Assembly: GCF_001462455.1 (NCBI RefSeq)
Contig: NZ_LNTD01000104.1
Location: forward strand, 1-52,599
DNA from: Cellulomonas sp. B6
GTDB lineage: Bacteria; Actinomycetota; Actinomycetes; Actinomycetales; Cellulomonadaceae
DNA: 52,599 nucleotides
Direction of reading: 5' to 3'
How positions within the stretch are numbered: position 1 is the first letter of the stretch; each line of letters opens with the position of its first letter. This document shows, piece by piece, positions 13,760-24,439 of the stretch. Both the position numbers and the translations under genes were made by a program. Under the pieces are notes generated by a model that saw nothing but the letters and a program-made list of their open reading frames with translations, did no database searches and was not told the origin of the DNA.

Positions 13760-13843
13760 CGTGACGCGCGTCCCGTCGGCCGCACGCGCACGCCCGCGGC
13801 GCAGCGCGCGCGAGCGACGCCCGTCCGGTCCATGCTGGTCGCG

Positions 13844-15730
13844 ATGGAGCCCACGACCAGCCCCGACGCGTCCCAGCGGCACCCCGACCTGCTCGGCTGC
13901 CAGGTGCCCATCGAGGACTACGCGGTCCTCGGTGACGGCCACACCGCCGCCCTCGTCTCGCGCGAGGGGTCCCTCGACTGGCTGTGCCTGCCGCGCTTCG
14001 ACTCCGACGCGTGCTTCGCGGCGCTGCTCGGCACGCCCGACCACGGGCGCTGGCTCCTCACGGTGCGCGACGCGGCGTCCGTGACGCGGTCGTACCGCGG
14101 CGACTCGTTCGTGCTCGACACGACGTACGTCACGCCGACCGGCACCGCCGTCGCGACGGACGCCATGCCGCTCGGCGACGGTCGCAGCGACGTCGTGCGG
14201 CGCGTCGAGTGCACGCACGGCGAGGTCGAGGTCGAGCACGAGTGGGTCGTGCGGTTCGGCTACGGCGGCATCCAGCCGTGGGTCCGGCACGAGCGCGACG
14301 CCGACGGCAACGACGCGATCCGGGCGATCGCGGGGCCCGACTCGCTCGTGCTGCGCGGCGACCGGCTGCCGCGCGCCGTCGACCACCGGCACCGCGACCG
14401 CTTCACGCTGCGCGCGGGTGAGAGCGTCGAGCTGTCGCTCACGTGGGTGCACTCGTGGCAGCCCGTCCCGCCGCGGCTCACGGTGCCCGACCGGCTCGAC
14501 GCGACAGTGATCGCGTGGGGCCTGTGGGCGCGGGACTGCACGTACGACGGCCCGTACGGCGAGGCCGTCGTCCGCTCGCTGCTGGTCCTGCGGATGCTGA
14601 CCGACGTGACGACGGGCGGCATCGTCGCCGCGCCGACGACCTCGCTGCCCGAGACGTTCGGCGGCGAGCGCAACTGGGACTACCGGTACTGCTGGCTGCG
14701 CGACGCGGCCCTCACGCTCGAGGCGCTGCTGGAGCAGGGGTTCCGCGACGAGGCCACGCAGTGGCGGGACTGGCTCGAGCGCGCCGTGGCCGGGGACCCG
14801 CGCGACCTGCAGATCATGTACCGCCTGGACGGCGGGCGCCGGCTCCCCGAGACGCACCTCGACCACCTGCCGGGCTACGCCGGGTCGCGGCCGGTGCGGC
14901 TCGGCAACGGCGCGGTCGACCAGGTCCAGCACGACGTGCTCGGCGAGGTCATGTCGGCGCTCGCGATGGCGCGCGACGCGGGCCTGGCCGAGACCGCGGA
15001 CTCGTGGTCGCTGCAGCGGCGGCTCGTCGACGACCTCGTGCGCGGCTGGCGCGAGCCGGACCGCGGCATCTGGGAGGTCCGCGGCGAGCCGCGCCACTTC
15101 ACGCACTCGAAGTTCATGGCCTGGGCGGCGCTCGACCGGTCGATCCGCGGCGCCGAGGACCACGGCCTGCCCGCGCCGCTGGACCGGTGGCGCACCGCGC
15201 GCGACGAGATCCGCGCCGACGTCCTCGCGCACGGCTGGTCGGACGAGGTCGGCAGCTTCGTGCAGCACTACGGCGCGACGCACACCGACGCGTCCCTGCT
15301 GCAGATGGTGCAGGTCGGCTTCCTGCCCGCGGACGACCCACGCGTCCTCGCGACGGTCGCACGGGTGCGCGACGAGCTCGAGGTCGCGCCGGGGCTCCTG
15401 CTGCGCTACCGCGCCGAGCGGACGGACGACGGCCTGGAGGGCGACGAGGCGCCGTTCCTCGCGTGCTCGTTCTGGCTCGCGGACGCGCTCGCGCGCGCGG
15501 GCGACGTCGCCGGGTCGACCCGGGTGCTCGACGCGCTGGTGCCGCTCGCGAACGACGTGGGGCTGCTGGCGGAGCAGTACGACCCGCAGGCGCGGCGGAT
15601 GGTCGGCAACGTGCCGCAGGCGCTGTCCCACCTCGCGCTCGTGCGCGCGGCCCACAGCCACGACGTCGCGTGCCGGGCAGCCGCTGCAGCCGACGCGGCG
15701 GACGACGGCACCTCGGTGGAGGCACGATGA
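13844..15730 (+). CDS. Glycoside hydrolase family 15 (glucoamylase/trehalase-like)
   Basis: A 628-aa protein from the ATG at 13844 (an ATG at 13832 would add four residues; neither has a clear ribosome site, but CATGCT lies 7 bp before 13844). It has the GH15 beta-sandwich N-domain ([21 protein letters not shown]) and an (alpha/alpha)6 barrel with [15 protein letters not shown], which holds the catalytic acid region, and [18 protein letters not shown] near the second catalytic Glu. Actinobacterial members hydrolyse alpha-glucosides or trehalose. No signal peptide, so it is intracellular. It overlaps the next gene by 4 bp. Confidence 0.9.
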   Translation: MEPTTSPDASQRHPDLLGCQVPIEDYAVLGDGHTAALVSREGSLDWLCLPRFDSDACFAALLGTPDHGRWLLTVRDAASVTRSYRGDSFVLDTTYVTPTGTAVATDAMPLGDGRSDVVRRVECTHGEVEVEHEWVVRFGYGGIQPWVRHERDADGNDAIRAIAGPDSLVLRGDRLPRAVDHRHRDRFTLRAGESVELSLTWVHSWQPVPPRLTVPDRLDATVIAWGLWARDCTYDGPYGEAVVRSLLVLRMLTDVTTGGIVAAPTTSLPETFGGERNWDYRYCWLRDAALTLEALLEQGFRDEATQWRDWLERAVAGDPRDLQIMYRLDGGRRLPETHLDHLPGYAGSRPVRLGNGAVDQVQHDVLGEVMSALAMARDAGLAETADSWSLQRRLVDDLVRGWREPDRGIWEVRGEPRHFTHSKFMAWAALDRSIRGAEDHGLPAPLDRWRTARDEIRADVLAHGWSDEVGSFVQHYGATHTDASLLQMVQVGFLPADDPRVLATVARVRDELEVAPGLLLRYRAERTDDGLEGDEAPFLACSFWLADALARAGDVAGSTRVLDALVPLANDVGLLAEQYDPQARRMVGNVPQALSHLALVRAAHSHDVACRAAAAADAADDGTSVEAR

Positions 15731-16443
15731 CAGGACCGGGCTACACGGGGCGGGTGCACGTCGGCGGCCCGACCGACGTGCGCGTGCTCGACGGCGCGGA
15801 GATCCGCAAGGTCGCCGTCGGGCCGATGGACAACGCGGCGTACCTGCTGACGTGCCGGCGGACGGGCGCGCAGCTGCTGGTCGACGCACCCGCCGAGCCG
15901 GACCGGCTGCTCGCGCTCGTGCGCGAGGGGTCGTCCTCGGCTCGGCTCGACACGGTCGTCGTCACGCACCGGCACCACGACCACGTCGGGGCGCTCACGT
16001 CGGTCGTCGCGGTGACCGGTGCGCAGGTGGCCGCCGGCGCGGACGACGCCGACGCGATCGCCTCGGCGACCGACCACGCGGTCGCCGTCCGGCTGCGGCA
16101 CGGCGACACCGTGACCGTCGGCGACCTCGTGCTCGACGTCGTGGGGCTGCGCGGGCACACGCCCGGGTCCGTCGCCCTCGCGCTGAGCGAGCCGTCGGAC
16201 GTCCGCGCACCGGGCGCGGTGCCCGGCCGCGTGCACCTGTTCACCGGCGACTCGCTGTTCCCCGGCGGCGTCGGCGCGACGGGCGGGGACGCCGCGCGGT
16301 TCACCGCGCTGCTGGGCGACGTCACCACCCGGGTGTTCGAGCGGTTCCGTGACGACACGTGGGTCTACCCCGGGCACGGTGACGACACGACCCTCGGCGC
16401 CGAGCGCCCCCACCTCGCCGCCTGGGCGGCCCGCGGCTGGTGA
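15727..16443 (+). CDS. Metallo-beta-lactamase-fold hydrolase
   Basis: A 238-aa MBL-fold enzyme. The metal-binding motif THRHHDHVG (HxHxDH), GHTPGS, the metal-bridging Asp in TGDSLFPGGVG and a final His in YPGHGDD are all present, so two metal ions can be bound. It resembles glyoxalase II-like thioesterases, but the substrate is unknown. The ATG overlaps the glucosidase stop (ATGA), so the two are co-translated. It ends only 3 bp from the convergent acyl-CoA dehydrogenase stop. Confidence 0.86.
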   Translation: MTGPGYTGRVHVGGPTDVRVLDGAEIRKVAVGPMDNAAYLLTCRRTGAQLLVDAPAEPDRLLALVREGSSSARLDTVVVTHRHHDHVGALTSVVAVTGAQVAAGADDADAIASATDHAVAVRLRHGDTVTVGDLVLDVVGLRGHTPGSVALALSEPSDVRAPGAVPGRVHLFTGDSLFPGGVGATGGDAARFTALLGDVTTRVFERFRDDTWVYPGHGDDTTLGAERPHLAAWAARGW

Positions 16444-16446
16444 GGC

Positions 16447-17631
16447 TCAGTCCTCGACGGGCCCCAGCACCGACGTCGCGAGGGTCGCGTGCGCCGACTC
16501 GTCGTCGGACGGGTGGTAGATGCCGGCGAGCACGTCGCGGTACAGCCGCGCGAGCTCGCTGCCCGTGAAGTACGCACCGCCGCCCGAGACGCGCAGCGCG
16601 AGGTCGACCACGACGCGCGCGGTCTCCGTCGCGCGGACCTTGAGCCCGACGAGCTGCGCGAACCACCGCGCACCGTGGTCGGCCTGCTCGTCCACGTCGC
16701 GCGCGAGCGCGAACAGCTGGAGCTCGGCGCCGTCCTGCGCGAGCGCGGCGTCGGCGACGCGCCACCGGATGTCGGGGTCCTGCGCGTAGCTGCGCCCGCC
16801 GTTCTTCATCGACGTGCGACGCCGCGCGTGCGCGACGCCGAGCTCGAGCGCACGACGCCCGATGCCCGTGTACACGGCCGCGAGCAGCGTCTCGAAGACC
16901 GCGAACAGCGCGAACACGAACGGGTCGGCGCTCGGGCCGGGAGGCAGCCGTCGGTAGACGCGGTCGGCCGGGGCGTACGCGCCCTCGAGCACGGTGGTCG
17001 CGGACTGCGTGGCCCGCATGCCCAGCGTGTCCCAGTCGTCCTTGGCGCGCACGCCGCCGTCCTCGCGCGCCACGACCCCGTGCACGAGACGCGGGTCCGC
17101 GGGGTCGGAGTCGTCGAGCCCGAAGGTCGCGAGCCGCGTCCAGACGGGCGACAGCGACGTGAAGATCTTGGTGCCGTGGTAGCGGTAGCCGCCGTCGGGC
17201 TGCGGCTCGGCACGCGTGCGCGAGCCGAACATCACCAGGTCGTTGCCGGCCTCGGAGTTCCCGAACGCGAACACCTCACCGGCGGCGGCGTCGCGCAGCA
17301 CGAACCCGACCGAGTCGTCGCCGCGGCCCACGAGCAGCGCCGCGAGCCCGGTGACCACGAGGTGCATGTTGACCGCGAGCGCCGTCGCGGGCGCCGCGCC
17401 GGCGAGTCGCACCTGCTCGCGCGCGACCTCCTCCAGCGTGAGCCCGGCCCCACCGAGGTGCTCGGGCACGAACGCCCGCAGGTACCCCGCGGCGACCAGG
17501 TCGGCCAGGTCGTCGTGCGGGAACGTGTTGTCCCGGTCGTGCGCGTCGGCGCGCCCGTGGATGCGCTCGAGCAGCTCGTCGGTCAGCAGGGTCCGCGGCC
17601 GCCGGGGCGCGGACGAGGTCGTCGAGGTCAT
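16447..17631 (-). CDS. Acyl-CoA dehydrogenase family flavoprotein
   Basis: A 394-aa protein with the three-part acyl-CoA dehydrogenase layout: an N-terminal helical domain (VPEHLGGAGLTLEEVAREQ), a middle beta domain (KIFTSLSPVW, DTLGMRATQS) and a C-terminal helical domain (GGGAYFTGSELARLYRDV). The usual catalytic Glu region is not clearly recognisable, so it may be a desulfurisation- or hydroxylase-type relative rather than a true beta-oxidation enzyme. The ATG at 17631 has CAGAGT 6 bp upstream and no ribosome site. Divergent from the YciI-like gene. Confidence 0.83.
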   Translation of the reverse strand: MTSTTSSAPRRPRTLLTDELLERIHGRADAHDRDNTFPHDDLADLVAAGYLRAFVPEHLGGAGLTLEEVAREQVRLAGAAPATALAVNMHLVVTGLAALLVGRGDDSVGFVLRDAAAGEVFAFGNSEAGNDLVMFGSRTRAEPQPDGGYRYHGTKIFTSLSPVWTRLATFGLDDSDPADPRLVHGVVAREDGGVRAKDDWDTLGMRATQSATTVLEGAYAPADRVYRRLPPGPSADPFVFALFAVFETLLAAVYTGIGRRALELGVAHARRRTSMKNGGRSYAQDPDIRWRVADAALAQDGAELQLFALARDVDEQADHGARWFAQLVGLKVRATETARVVVDLALRVSGGGAYFTGSELARLYRDVLAGIYHPSDDESAHATLATSVLGPVED

Positions 17632-17693
17632 GACGTCACTCTGCCACCGTCCGCCGCGCGCGCCGTCGGCGGGGGCTCGGGCAGGATGTCGCC

Positions 17694-17984
17694 ATGACCA
17701 CATTCGCCGTCCGCTACACCTACGACGAGCGCGCCGACGTGCGCGACACGGTGCGCCCGGAGCACCGCGCGTGGCTCGCGCAGCAGGCCGAGGCCGGGGT
17801 GCTGCTCGGGTCCGGTCCGTTCGTCGACGGCGATCCCGGCGCGCTGCTGGTCCTGCGCGCCGACGACGAGCCCGCGCTGCGCGCGCTGCTGACGCAGGAC
17901 CCGTTCGCGCGCGAGGGGCTCCTCGCCGCGGTCGACGTGCGCGCGTGGGACGTGGTGCTCGGCCCCTGGGCCGCGAGCGTCTGA
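17694..17984 (+). CDS. YciI-like (YCII domain) protein
   Basis: A 96-aa single-domain YciI-like protein with a ferredoxin-like fold; the histidine in RPEHRAWLAQQAEAG and GSGPFVDGDPGALLVL match the family. Members are proposed to be small dehalogenase/lyase-type enzymes, but most are uncharacterised. The start has a CAGGAT element 6 bp upstream. Confidence 0.82.
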   Translation: MTTFAVRYTYDERADVRDTVRPEHRAWLAQQAEAGVLLGSGPFVDGDPGALLVLRADDEPALRALLTQDPFAREGLLAAVDVRAWDVVLGPWAASV

Positions 17985-18007
17985 CAGCCGCACCCCCGGA
18001 CGCGCAG

Positions 18008-18045
18008 GCACCGGCACGCCCCGTCGTGACGCGGCGCGCCGGTGC
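18008..18045. terminator. Hairpin between YciI-like gene and the TerC operon
   Basis: A 13-bp stem with one mismatch (18008-18020 with 18033-18045) and a 12-base loop in the 69-bp convergent spacer. Could serve both strands. Confidence 0.55.
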
Positions 18046-18053
18046 TCCGTCCG

Positions 18054-19085
18054 TCAGTCGGCCGGGCCGTCGGGCGTGCCGTCGGTCGGTCCGGTCTGCG
18101 CCGCGACCGAGCGCCGCGGCCCCAGCACCAGGCTCGCGACGGTGGCCGCGCCGAGCGCGCCCGCGATCACGACGAGCGAGAGCCACGTGGGCACCTCGGG
18201 CGCCCACGCGACGGGCTCGCCGCCGTTCACGAACCCCAGCGTGTTGGTCGCCAGCGCCTCGAGCACGAGCTTGCCCCCGATGAAGGCGAGCACGGCCGCG
18301 AGCCCGTACGGCAGGTAGACCAGCTTGTCGAGCAGACCGCCGAGCAGGAAGTAGAGCTGGCGCAGTCCCATGAGCGCGAACACGTTCGCCGTGAACACGA
18401 TGAAGGGGTCGTGCGTGAGGCCGAAGATGGCGGGGATCGAGTCGAACGCGAACAGCAGGTCGGTGGTGCCGATCGCGAGGAACACCACGAGCAGCGGCGT
18501 GAACACCCGCCGCCCGTCCTGCTCGGTGCGCAGGTTCCCGCCGTCGTAGGTCGCCGACAGCGGGAGCACGCGCCGCACGACGCGCACGACGGCGTTCTCG
18601 CTGTACTCCTCGTCGTCGCCGCCGGTGCCCTCGCGGGCGACCTTGACCGCCGTCCACACCAGGAACGCGCCGAACAGGTAGAACACCCAGGTGTACCGCT
18701 CGATGAGCGCGGCGCCCGCCAGGATGAACCCCCCGCGCAGCACGAGCGCGACCACGATGCCGACCATGAGCACGCGCTGCTGCTGCTCCCGCGGGACCGC
18801 GAAGCTCGACATGATGAGCAGGAACACGAACAGGTTGTCGACCGACAGGCTGTACTCGGTCAGCCAGCCCGCGACGAACTCCCCCGCGGGCGCCGAGCCG
18901 CCGACGACCGAGAGCAGCCCGGCGAACGCGAGCGCGAGGCCCACGTAGACGAGCACCCACGTGACGCTCTCGCGCACGCTGGGCACGTGGGGCCGTCGCC
19001 GCACGATCGCGAGGTCGACCAGGAGGATCGCGACGACCGCGACCAGGGACGCGACCTGGAAGGCCGCCGGGAGCTCGTGGGTCAC
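18054..19085 (-). CDS. TerC-family membrane protein, second gene of the pair
   Basis: A 343-aa integral membrane protein with about nine hydrophobic segments and the TerC/Alx hallmarks TEYSLSVDNLFVFLLIMSSF and LLFAFDSIPAIFGLTHDPFIVFTANVFALMGLRQLYF, which carry conserved intramembrane Asp residues. TerC proteins of the Alx/YkoY type are linked to manganese efflux and metallation of secreted proteins. GTG start in a GTGA overlap with the upstream paralogue, so expression depends on it and on the riboswitch before it. An acidic cytoplasmic loop (EGTGGDDEEYSEN) separates the two halves. Confidence 0.9.
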   Translation of the reverse strand: MTHELPAAFQVASLVAVVAILLVDLAIVRRRPHVPSVRESVTWVLVYVGLALAFAGLLSVVGGSAPAGEFVAGWLTEYSLSVDNLFVFLLIMSSFAVPREQQQRVLMVGIVVALVLRGGFILAGAALIERYTWVFYLFGAFLVWTAVKVAREGTGGDDEEYSENAVVRVVRRVLPLSATYDGGNLRTEQDGRRVFTPLLVVFLAIGTTDLLFAFDSIPAIFGLTHDPFIVFTANVFALMGLRQLYFLLGGLLDKLVYLPYGLAAVLAFIGGKLVLEALATNTLGFVNGGEPVAWAPEVPTWLSLVVIAGALGAATVASLVLGPRRSVAAQTGPTDGTPDGPAD

Positions 19086-20164
19086 GGACGGTCGCCGCGG
19101 ATCTCGTCGCGCCCGGCGTCGGGGCCCTCGGGGGCGTCGGCGTGGATGCCGAGGCGCGCCTCGCGCGACGACGCCCCGGCCACGGCCGACGCGGCCGCGT
19201 CCTTGCGCGTGCGACGCAGCGAGAGCACGGTCGTCAGGAACAGCGTCAGCACGATCACGCCCAGCGACACCCACGTGTTGACCTCGGGGATCGCCGTGAC
19301 GTGCTCGCCGCCGTTGATGAACCCGACCTCGTTGGTGTGCAGGGCGTGGATGAGCAGCTTGACGCCGATGAAGCCGAGGATGAAGCCCAGGCCGTACGAG
19401 AGGTAGACCAGCTTGTCGAGCAGTCCGTCGATGAGGAAGAAGAGCTGGCGCAGGCCGAGCAGCGAGAACGCGTTCGCGGTGAAGACCAGGAACGTCTCCT
19501 GCGTGAGCCCGAAGATCGCCGGGATCGAGTCGACCGCGAAGATGATGTCCGCGGTGCCGATGGCGATCATGACGATGAGCATCGGGGTGATGAACCGCTT
19601 GCCGTCGCGGCGCACGACCATCTTGTCCTCGACGTAGTCGTCGGTGGTCGGGAACGCGCGGCGCGTCCAGCGCAGGACGGCGTTCTCGTGGTATTCGCCC
19701 TCCTCCTCGCTGCCGGACCGGATCTGCGTCCAGGCGGTGTAGAGCAGGAACGCGCCGAAGATGTAGAAGATCCACGACAGGTTCTCGATCATCGCCGCGC
19801 CGACGAAGATGAAGACCGTCCGGAGCACCAGCGCGATGGTGATGCCGATGAGCAGCACCTTCTGCTGGTAGAGCCGCGGCACCCGGAAGCTCGCCATGAT
19901 GAGGACGAAGACGAACAGGTTGTCGACGGACAGGCTCTTCTCGGTCACGTACCCGGCGAAGTACTCGGCCCCGTACGTCGATCCCCAGACCCCCCACACG
20001 AGGAACCCGAACGCGATCGCGACGCCGACGTACCCGGCGGACCACCACGCCGACTCGCGCAGGGTCGGCTCGTGCGGCGAGCGCACGTGCCCCACGTAGT
20101 CGACGACGAGCATGAGCAGGATGGCGCCGACGGTGACGGCCCACGCCCAGACAGGAACATCCAC
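19082..20164 (-). CDS. TerC/Alx-family membrane protein, riboswitch-controlled
   Basis: A 360-aa paralogue of the downstream gene. Motifs TEKSLSVDNLFVFVLIMASF and IIFAVDSIPAIFGLTQETFLVFTANAFSLLGLRQLFF are present, with a shared split-half layout and an acidic loop (GSEEEGEYHEN). The start is placed at the GTG at 20164, because GGAGGT lies 6 bp upstream and that site is the one sequestered by the riboswitch hairpin; the ATG at 20215 would lie inside the aptamer 3' region. Likely Mn2+ export or metallation, by family and by riboswitch type. Confidence 0.9.
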   Translation of the reverse strand: MDVPVWAWAVTVGAILLMLVVDYVGHVRSPHEPTLRESAWWSAGYVGVAIAFGFLVWGVWGSTYGAEYFAGYVTEKSLSVDNLFVFVLIMASFRVPRLYQQKVLLIGITIALVLRTVFIFVGAAMIENLSWIFYIFGAFLLYTAWTQIRSGSEEEGEYHENAVLRWTRRAFPTTDDYVEDKMVVRRDGKRFITPMLIVMIAIGTADIIFAVDSIPAIFGLTQETFLVFTANAFSLLGLRQLFFLIDGLLDKLVYLSYGLGFILGFIGVKLLIHALHTNEVGFINGGEHVTAIPEVNTWVSLGVIVLTLFLTTVLSLRRTRKDAAASAVAGASSREARLGIHADAPEGPDAGRDEIRGDRP

Positions 20165-20165
20165 G

Positions 20166-20313
20166 AAAAGACCTCCGGAAGGGTACGGCTGATGGCCGGA
20201 GGTCTCTTCCGCCAACGCGACCCCATGCGGGTCAGGCGCGCGGCCGACGGCACCGGGCCGGCAACGATGGCGACCGTGATGACGATGACGTCGTGGGGAG
20301 TACTCCCCTCCAG
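20166..20313 (-). promoter_or_regulatory. Probable yybP-ykoY manganese riboswitch
   Basis: The leader of the TerC operon starts with CTGGAGGGGAGTA (20313-20301), containing the GGGGAGUA block typical of yybP-ykoY RNAs, and ends with AAGAGACCTCCGG. CTGGAGG (20313-20307) pairs with CCTCCGG (20202-20196) as the closing P1 stem. The same CCTCC strand can instead pair with the ribosome site in CCGGAGGTCT (20178-20169) in a 10-bp stem. The two folds exclude each other, as expected for Mn2+-induced translation. Families of this riboswitch commonly precede TerC genes. Aptamer interior was not fully modelled. Confidence 0.8.
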
Positions 20314-20319
20314 GTCGTC

Positions 20320-20325
20320 ACTATA
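20320..20325 (-). promoter_or_regulatory. Candidate -10 of the TerC riboswitch operon
   Basis: TATAGT on the minus strand lies 7 bp before the 5' strand of riboswitch P1, so transcription would begin at the aptamer. It sits in a small inverted repeat (GTCAC/GTGAC, 20317-20331). No good -35 is seen. Confidence 0.45.
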
Positions 20326-20344
20326 GGTGACGATCCCGACGAGC

Positions 20345-20381
20345 GCCGTCCCGGCGTCCGCGCGTCGGACGCCGGGACGGC
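20345..20381 (-). terminator. Strong hairpin after the VOC gene
   Basis: A perfect 16-bp stem (20345-20360 with 20366-20381) and a 5-base loop start 8 bp after the VOC stop. It insulates the TerC riboswitch from upstream transcription. No T tract. Confidence 0.75.
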
Positions 20382-20388
20382 CGACGCG

Positions 20389-20823
20389 TCAGACGAGGCA
20401 GAACTCGTTGCCCTCGGGGTCCTGCATGACGATCCAGAAGCCCTGCTCCTGGCTGTCGAACTCCTGGACGTGACGCCCCCCGAGCGCGACGAGCTCGTCG
20501 GCGCGCGCGCGGATCGCCGCACGGTCGGGCTCCTCGCCACGCACGTGCCCGGGCTGCCCGACGTCGAGGTGGAGCCGGTTCTTGGTGACCTTGTCCTCCG
20601 GCACCTTCTGGAGGTAGAGCCGCGGACCGGCACCCTCGGGGTCGACGACCGCGTAGGCGTCGTTCCACCGGTCCTCCGGCAGGCCCCAGCCGCGCAGCGC
20701 CTCGTCCCACGTGCTGAAGCCGGGCGGCGGCGGGTCCTCGACGTAGCCGAGCACCTGCGCCCAGAACCCGCCGAGCGCCCGGGGATCGTGCGCGTCGATG
20801 ACGATCTGCAGCCTGCGGTCCAT
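20389..20823 (-). CDS. VOC-family (glyoxalase/bleomycin-resistance fold) protein
   Basis: A 144-aa protein of the vicinal-oxygen-chelate fold. It shows paired beta-alpha-beta-beta-beta modules, with NRLHLDVG (a likely metal-ligand His) and FWIVMQDPEGNEFCLV near the C-terminus. Substrate unknown. Start ATG with GGAGG upstream. Confidence 0.85.
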   Translation of the reverse strand: MDRRLQIVIDAHDPRALGGFWAQVLGYVEDPPPPGFSTWDEALRGWGLPEDRWNDAYAVVDPEGAGPRLYLQKVPEDKVTKNRLHLDVGQPGHVRGEEPDRAAIRARADELVALGGRHVQEFDSQEQGFWIVMQDPEGNEFCLV

Positions 20824-20880
20824 GCGTCCTCCGTGGGTGGTGTGCTCGGCGGTGCTGCTCCGGCGCCCGGGTGGGACCGG

Positions 20881-22986
<2,106 letters not shown>

Positions 22987-23041
22987 GTGCCCACCGTACG
23001 TCCGCCCACCGACAACGACCCCGCGGGGCCGGGGCGCCCGG

Positions 23042-23491
23042 TCAGGTGCCGCTGAACGACACCGACGCGGCGGGGTCCGCCTGCTTGAGCAGCTTCGCGT
23101 AGCCGTCCATGAACGCGCGGTACGTCGAGAAGCCCGAGATCTTGCGCTTGGACACCGGCACGAGCGCGCTCATGCCGGACGACCTCGTCACGTAGCTCGT
23201 GATGATCGTCCGCACCGTCACGCGTCCCACGGCGCGGTCGAGCTCGACGTCGAAGAAGAGCACGGGCTCCGTGCCGTCACGCGTCATGTCCCGGACCGAG
23301 AAGGACACCTTGCTCGACGCACGGTCCCCCGTGCGCAGCCACCCGGACGGGTCCTCGACCGCGGCGGCCGCCTTGACCGCCAGGTCGAGCGCCTGCGACG
23401 CCGTCAGCGTCGCCGTGGCCACCGACATGGACGCCTTCGACTGCAGCGGGCGCGCCTCCCACCCGTTCGTGCCGACCGACTGGAGCGCCAT
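23042..23491 (-). CDS. Hypothetical protein, 149 aa
   Basis: Not recognised. The ATG at 23491 is chosen over an upstream in-frame ATG (23545), because GGAGG lies 4 bp before it. The sequence alternates beta-type strands ([37 protein letters not shown]) and ends in a helix with [19 protein letters not shown], suggesting a small alpha/beta domain; no signal peptide or membrane helix. It precedes uvrB by 55 bp on the same strand. Confidence 0.72.
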   Translation of the reverse strand: MALQSVGTNGWEARPLQSKASMSVATATLTASQALDLAVKAAAAVEDPSGWLRTGDRASSKVSFSVRDMTRDGTEPVLFFDVELDRAVGRVTVRTIITSYVTRSSGMSALVPVSKRKISGFSTYRAFMDGYAKLLKQADPAASVSFSGT

Positions 23492-23670
23492 CGTTCCTCC
23501 GGCTGCGTTGCCCCTGACGGACCGCCGGGGCGGCCCCTCGGACACGTCGTCGCGTCCGTTCCGAGTGATCGGCGCTCGAACGGTACTCCTCGCGTGGACA
23601 CGCGTTCAATTCACTCGTGCGGGTGACCCACGTTCATCGCATCGGCGGGACCAAGGTCGCACCGGCGCCG

Positions 23671-24300
23671 TCAGGGCGCCTCTGCGGCCCTCTCGTCGTC
23701 GCGCTCGGCCGCGAGGCGCTCCCACACCTCGTCGACCTGCCGTTCGAGGTCGACGTCCCCGCCGGACCCGTCGAGCACGACGTCCGCCACGGCCAGCCGC
23801 TCCTCGTCGCGCGCCTGGGCGGCGACGCGCGCCTCGGCGTCCTCCCGCGTCATGGCCCGCAGCCGCACGAGCCGCTCGACCCGCAGCAGCGCCGGGGCGT
23901 GGACCACGACGACGACGTGGAAGTCCGCGGCCTGACCCGTCTCGACCAGCAGCGGGATGTCGTGCACGACGACCGCGCCCGCGTCGAGGGTCGCGGCGGC
24001 CGCCTCGCGCTCGGCCGCCAGCCGCCGGACCGCCGGGTGCACGATCGCGTCGAGCCGCGCGCGGGCCGCCGCGTCGGAGAACACGACCCGCGCGAGCGCC
24101 GCCCGGTCCAGCGCTCCCTGCGCGTCGAGCACACCGGCGCCGAACTCCTCGACCACGGCGTCCAGACCGGGAGTCCCCGGCTCGACCGCGAGGCGGGCGA
24201 GGACGTCCGCGTCGACGACCACGGCGCCGAGCTCACCGAACCTGCGCGCCGCGACGGACTTGCCCGCCGCGATGCCACCCGTCAGACCGATCCTCTGCAT
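23671..24300 (-). CDS. coaE: Dephospho-CoA kinase
   Basis: Final step of coenzyme A synthesis. A 209-aa P-loop kinase: GLTGGIAAGKSVAA at the N-terminus, VVVDADVLAR (substrate Asp), and HDIPLLVETG. The ATG at 24300 starts 5 residues before the P-loop motif. Some mycobacterial CoaE proteins carry an extra UPF0157 C-terminal domain; this one does not. It follows rpsA, the conserved order. Confidence 0.94.
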   Translation of the reverse strand: MQRIGLTGGIAAGKSVAARRFGELGAVVVDADVLARLAVEPGTPGLDAVVEEFGAGVLDAQGALDRAALARVVFSDAAARARLDAIVHPAVRRLAAEREAAAATLDAGAVVVHDIPLLVETGQAADFHVVVVVHAPALLRVERLVRLRAMTREDAEARVAAQARDEERLAVADVVLDGSGGDVDLERQVDEVWERLAAERDDERAAEAP

Positions 24301-24370
24301 CGCCCCATCGTGCCGATGCACGAGCCCCGGCGCGAGTCGCGCGGCGGCCCACGGGGCGAGCACGACGAAG

Positions 24371-24402
24371 ACGGCCGGTCACCCCGAAGGGTGACCGGCC
24401 GT
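24371..24402 (-). terminator. Terminator after rpsA
   Basis: A perfect 14-bp stem (24371-24384 with 24389-24402) capped by CGAA lies 37 bp after the rpsA stop. No T tract. Confidence 0.75.
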
Positions 24403-24439
24403 CGTGGTGTGCCGGGTGCGGGCTGCCGCCCGCCTCCCG

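Noticed and set aside
16441..16449. Possible frameshift joining the MBL hydrolase and the acyl-CoA dehydrogenase region
   Set aside because: Both genes end cleanly with their own family C-termini on opposite strands; the 3-bp gap is just tight convergent packing.
23573..23588. TCGAAC half-site upstream of the unknown gene near uvrB as a second SOS box
   Set aside because: The matching GTTCGA half is absent at the required spacing, and it is over 500 bp from uvrB.
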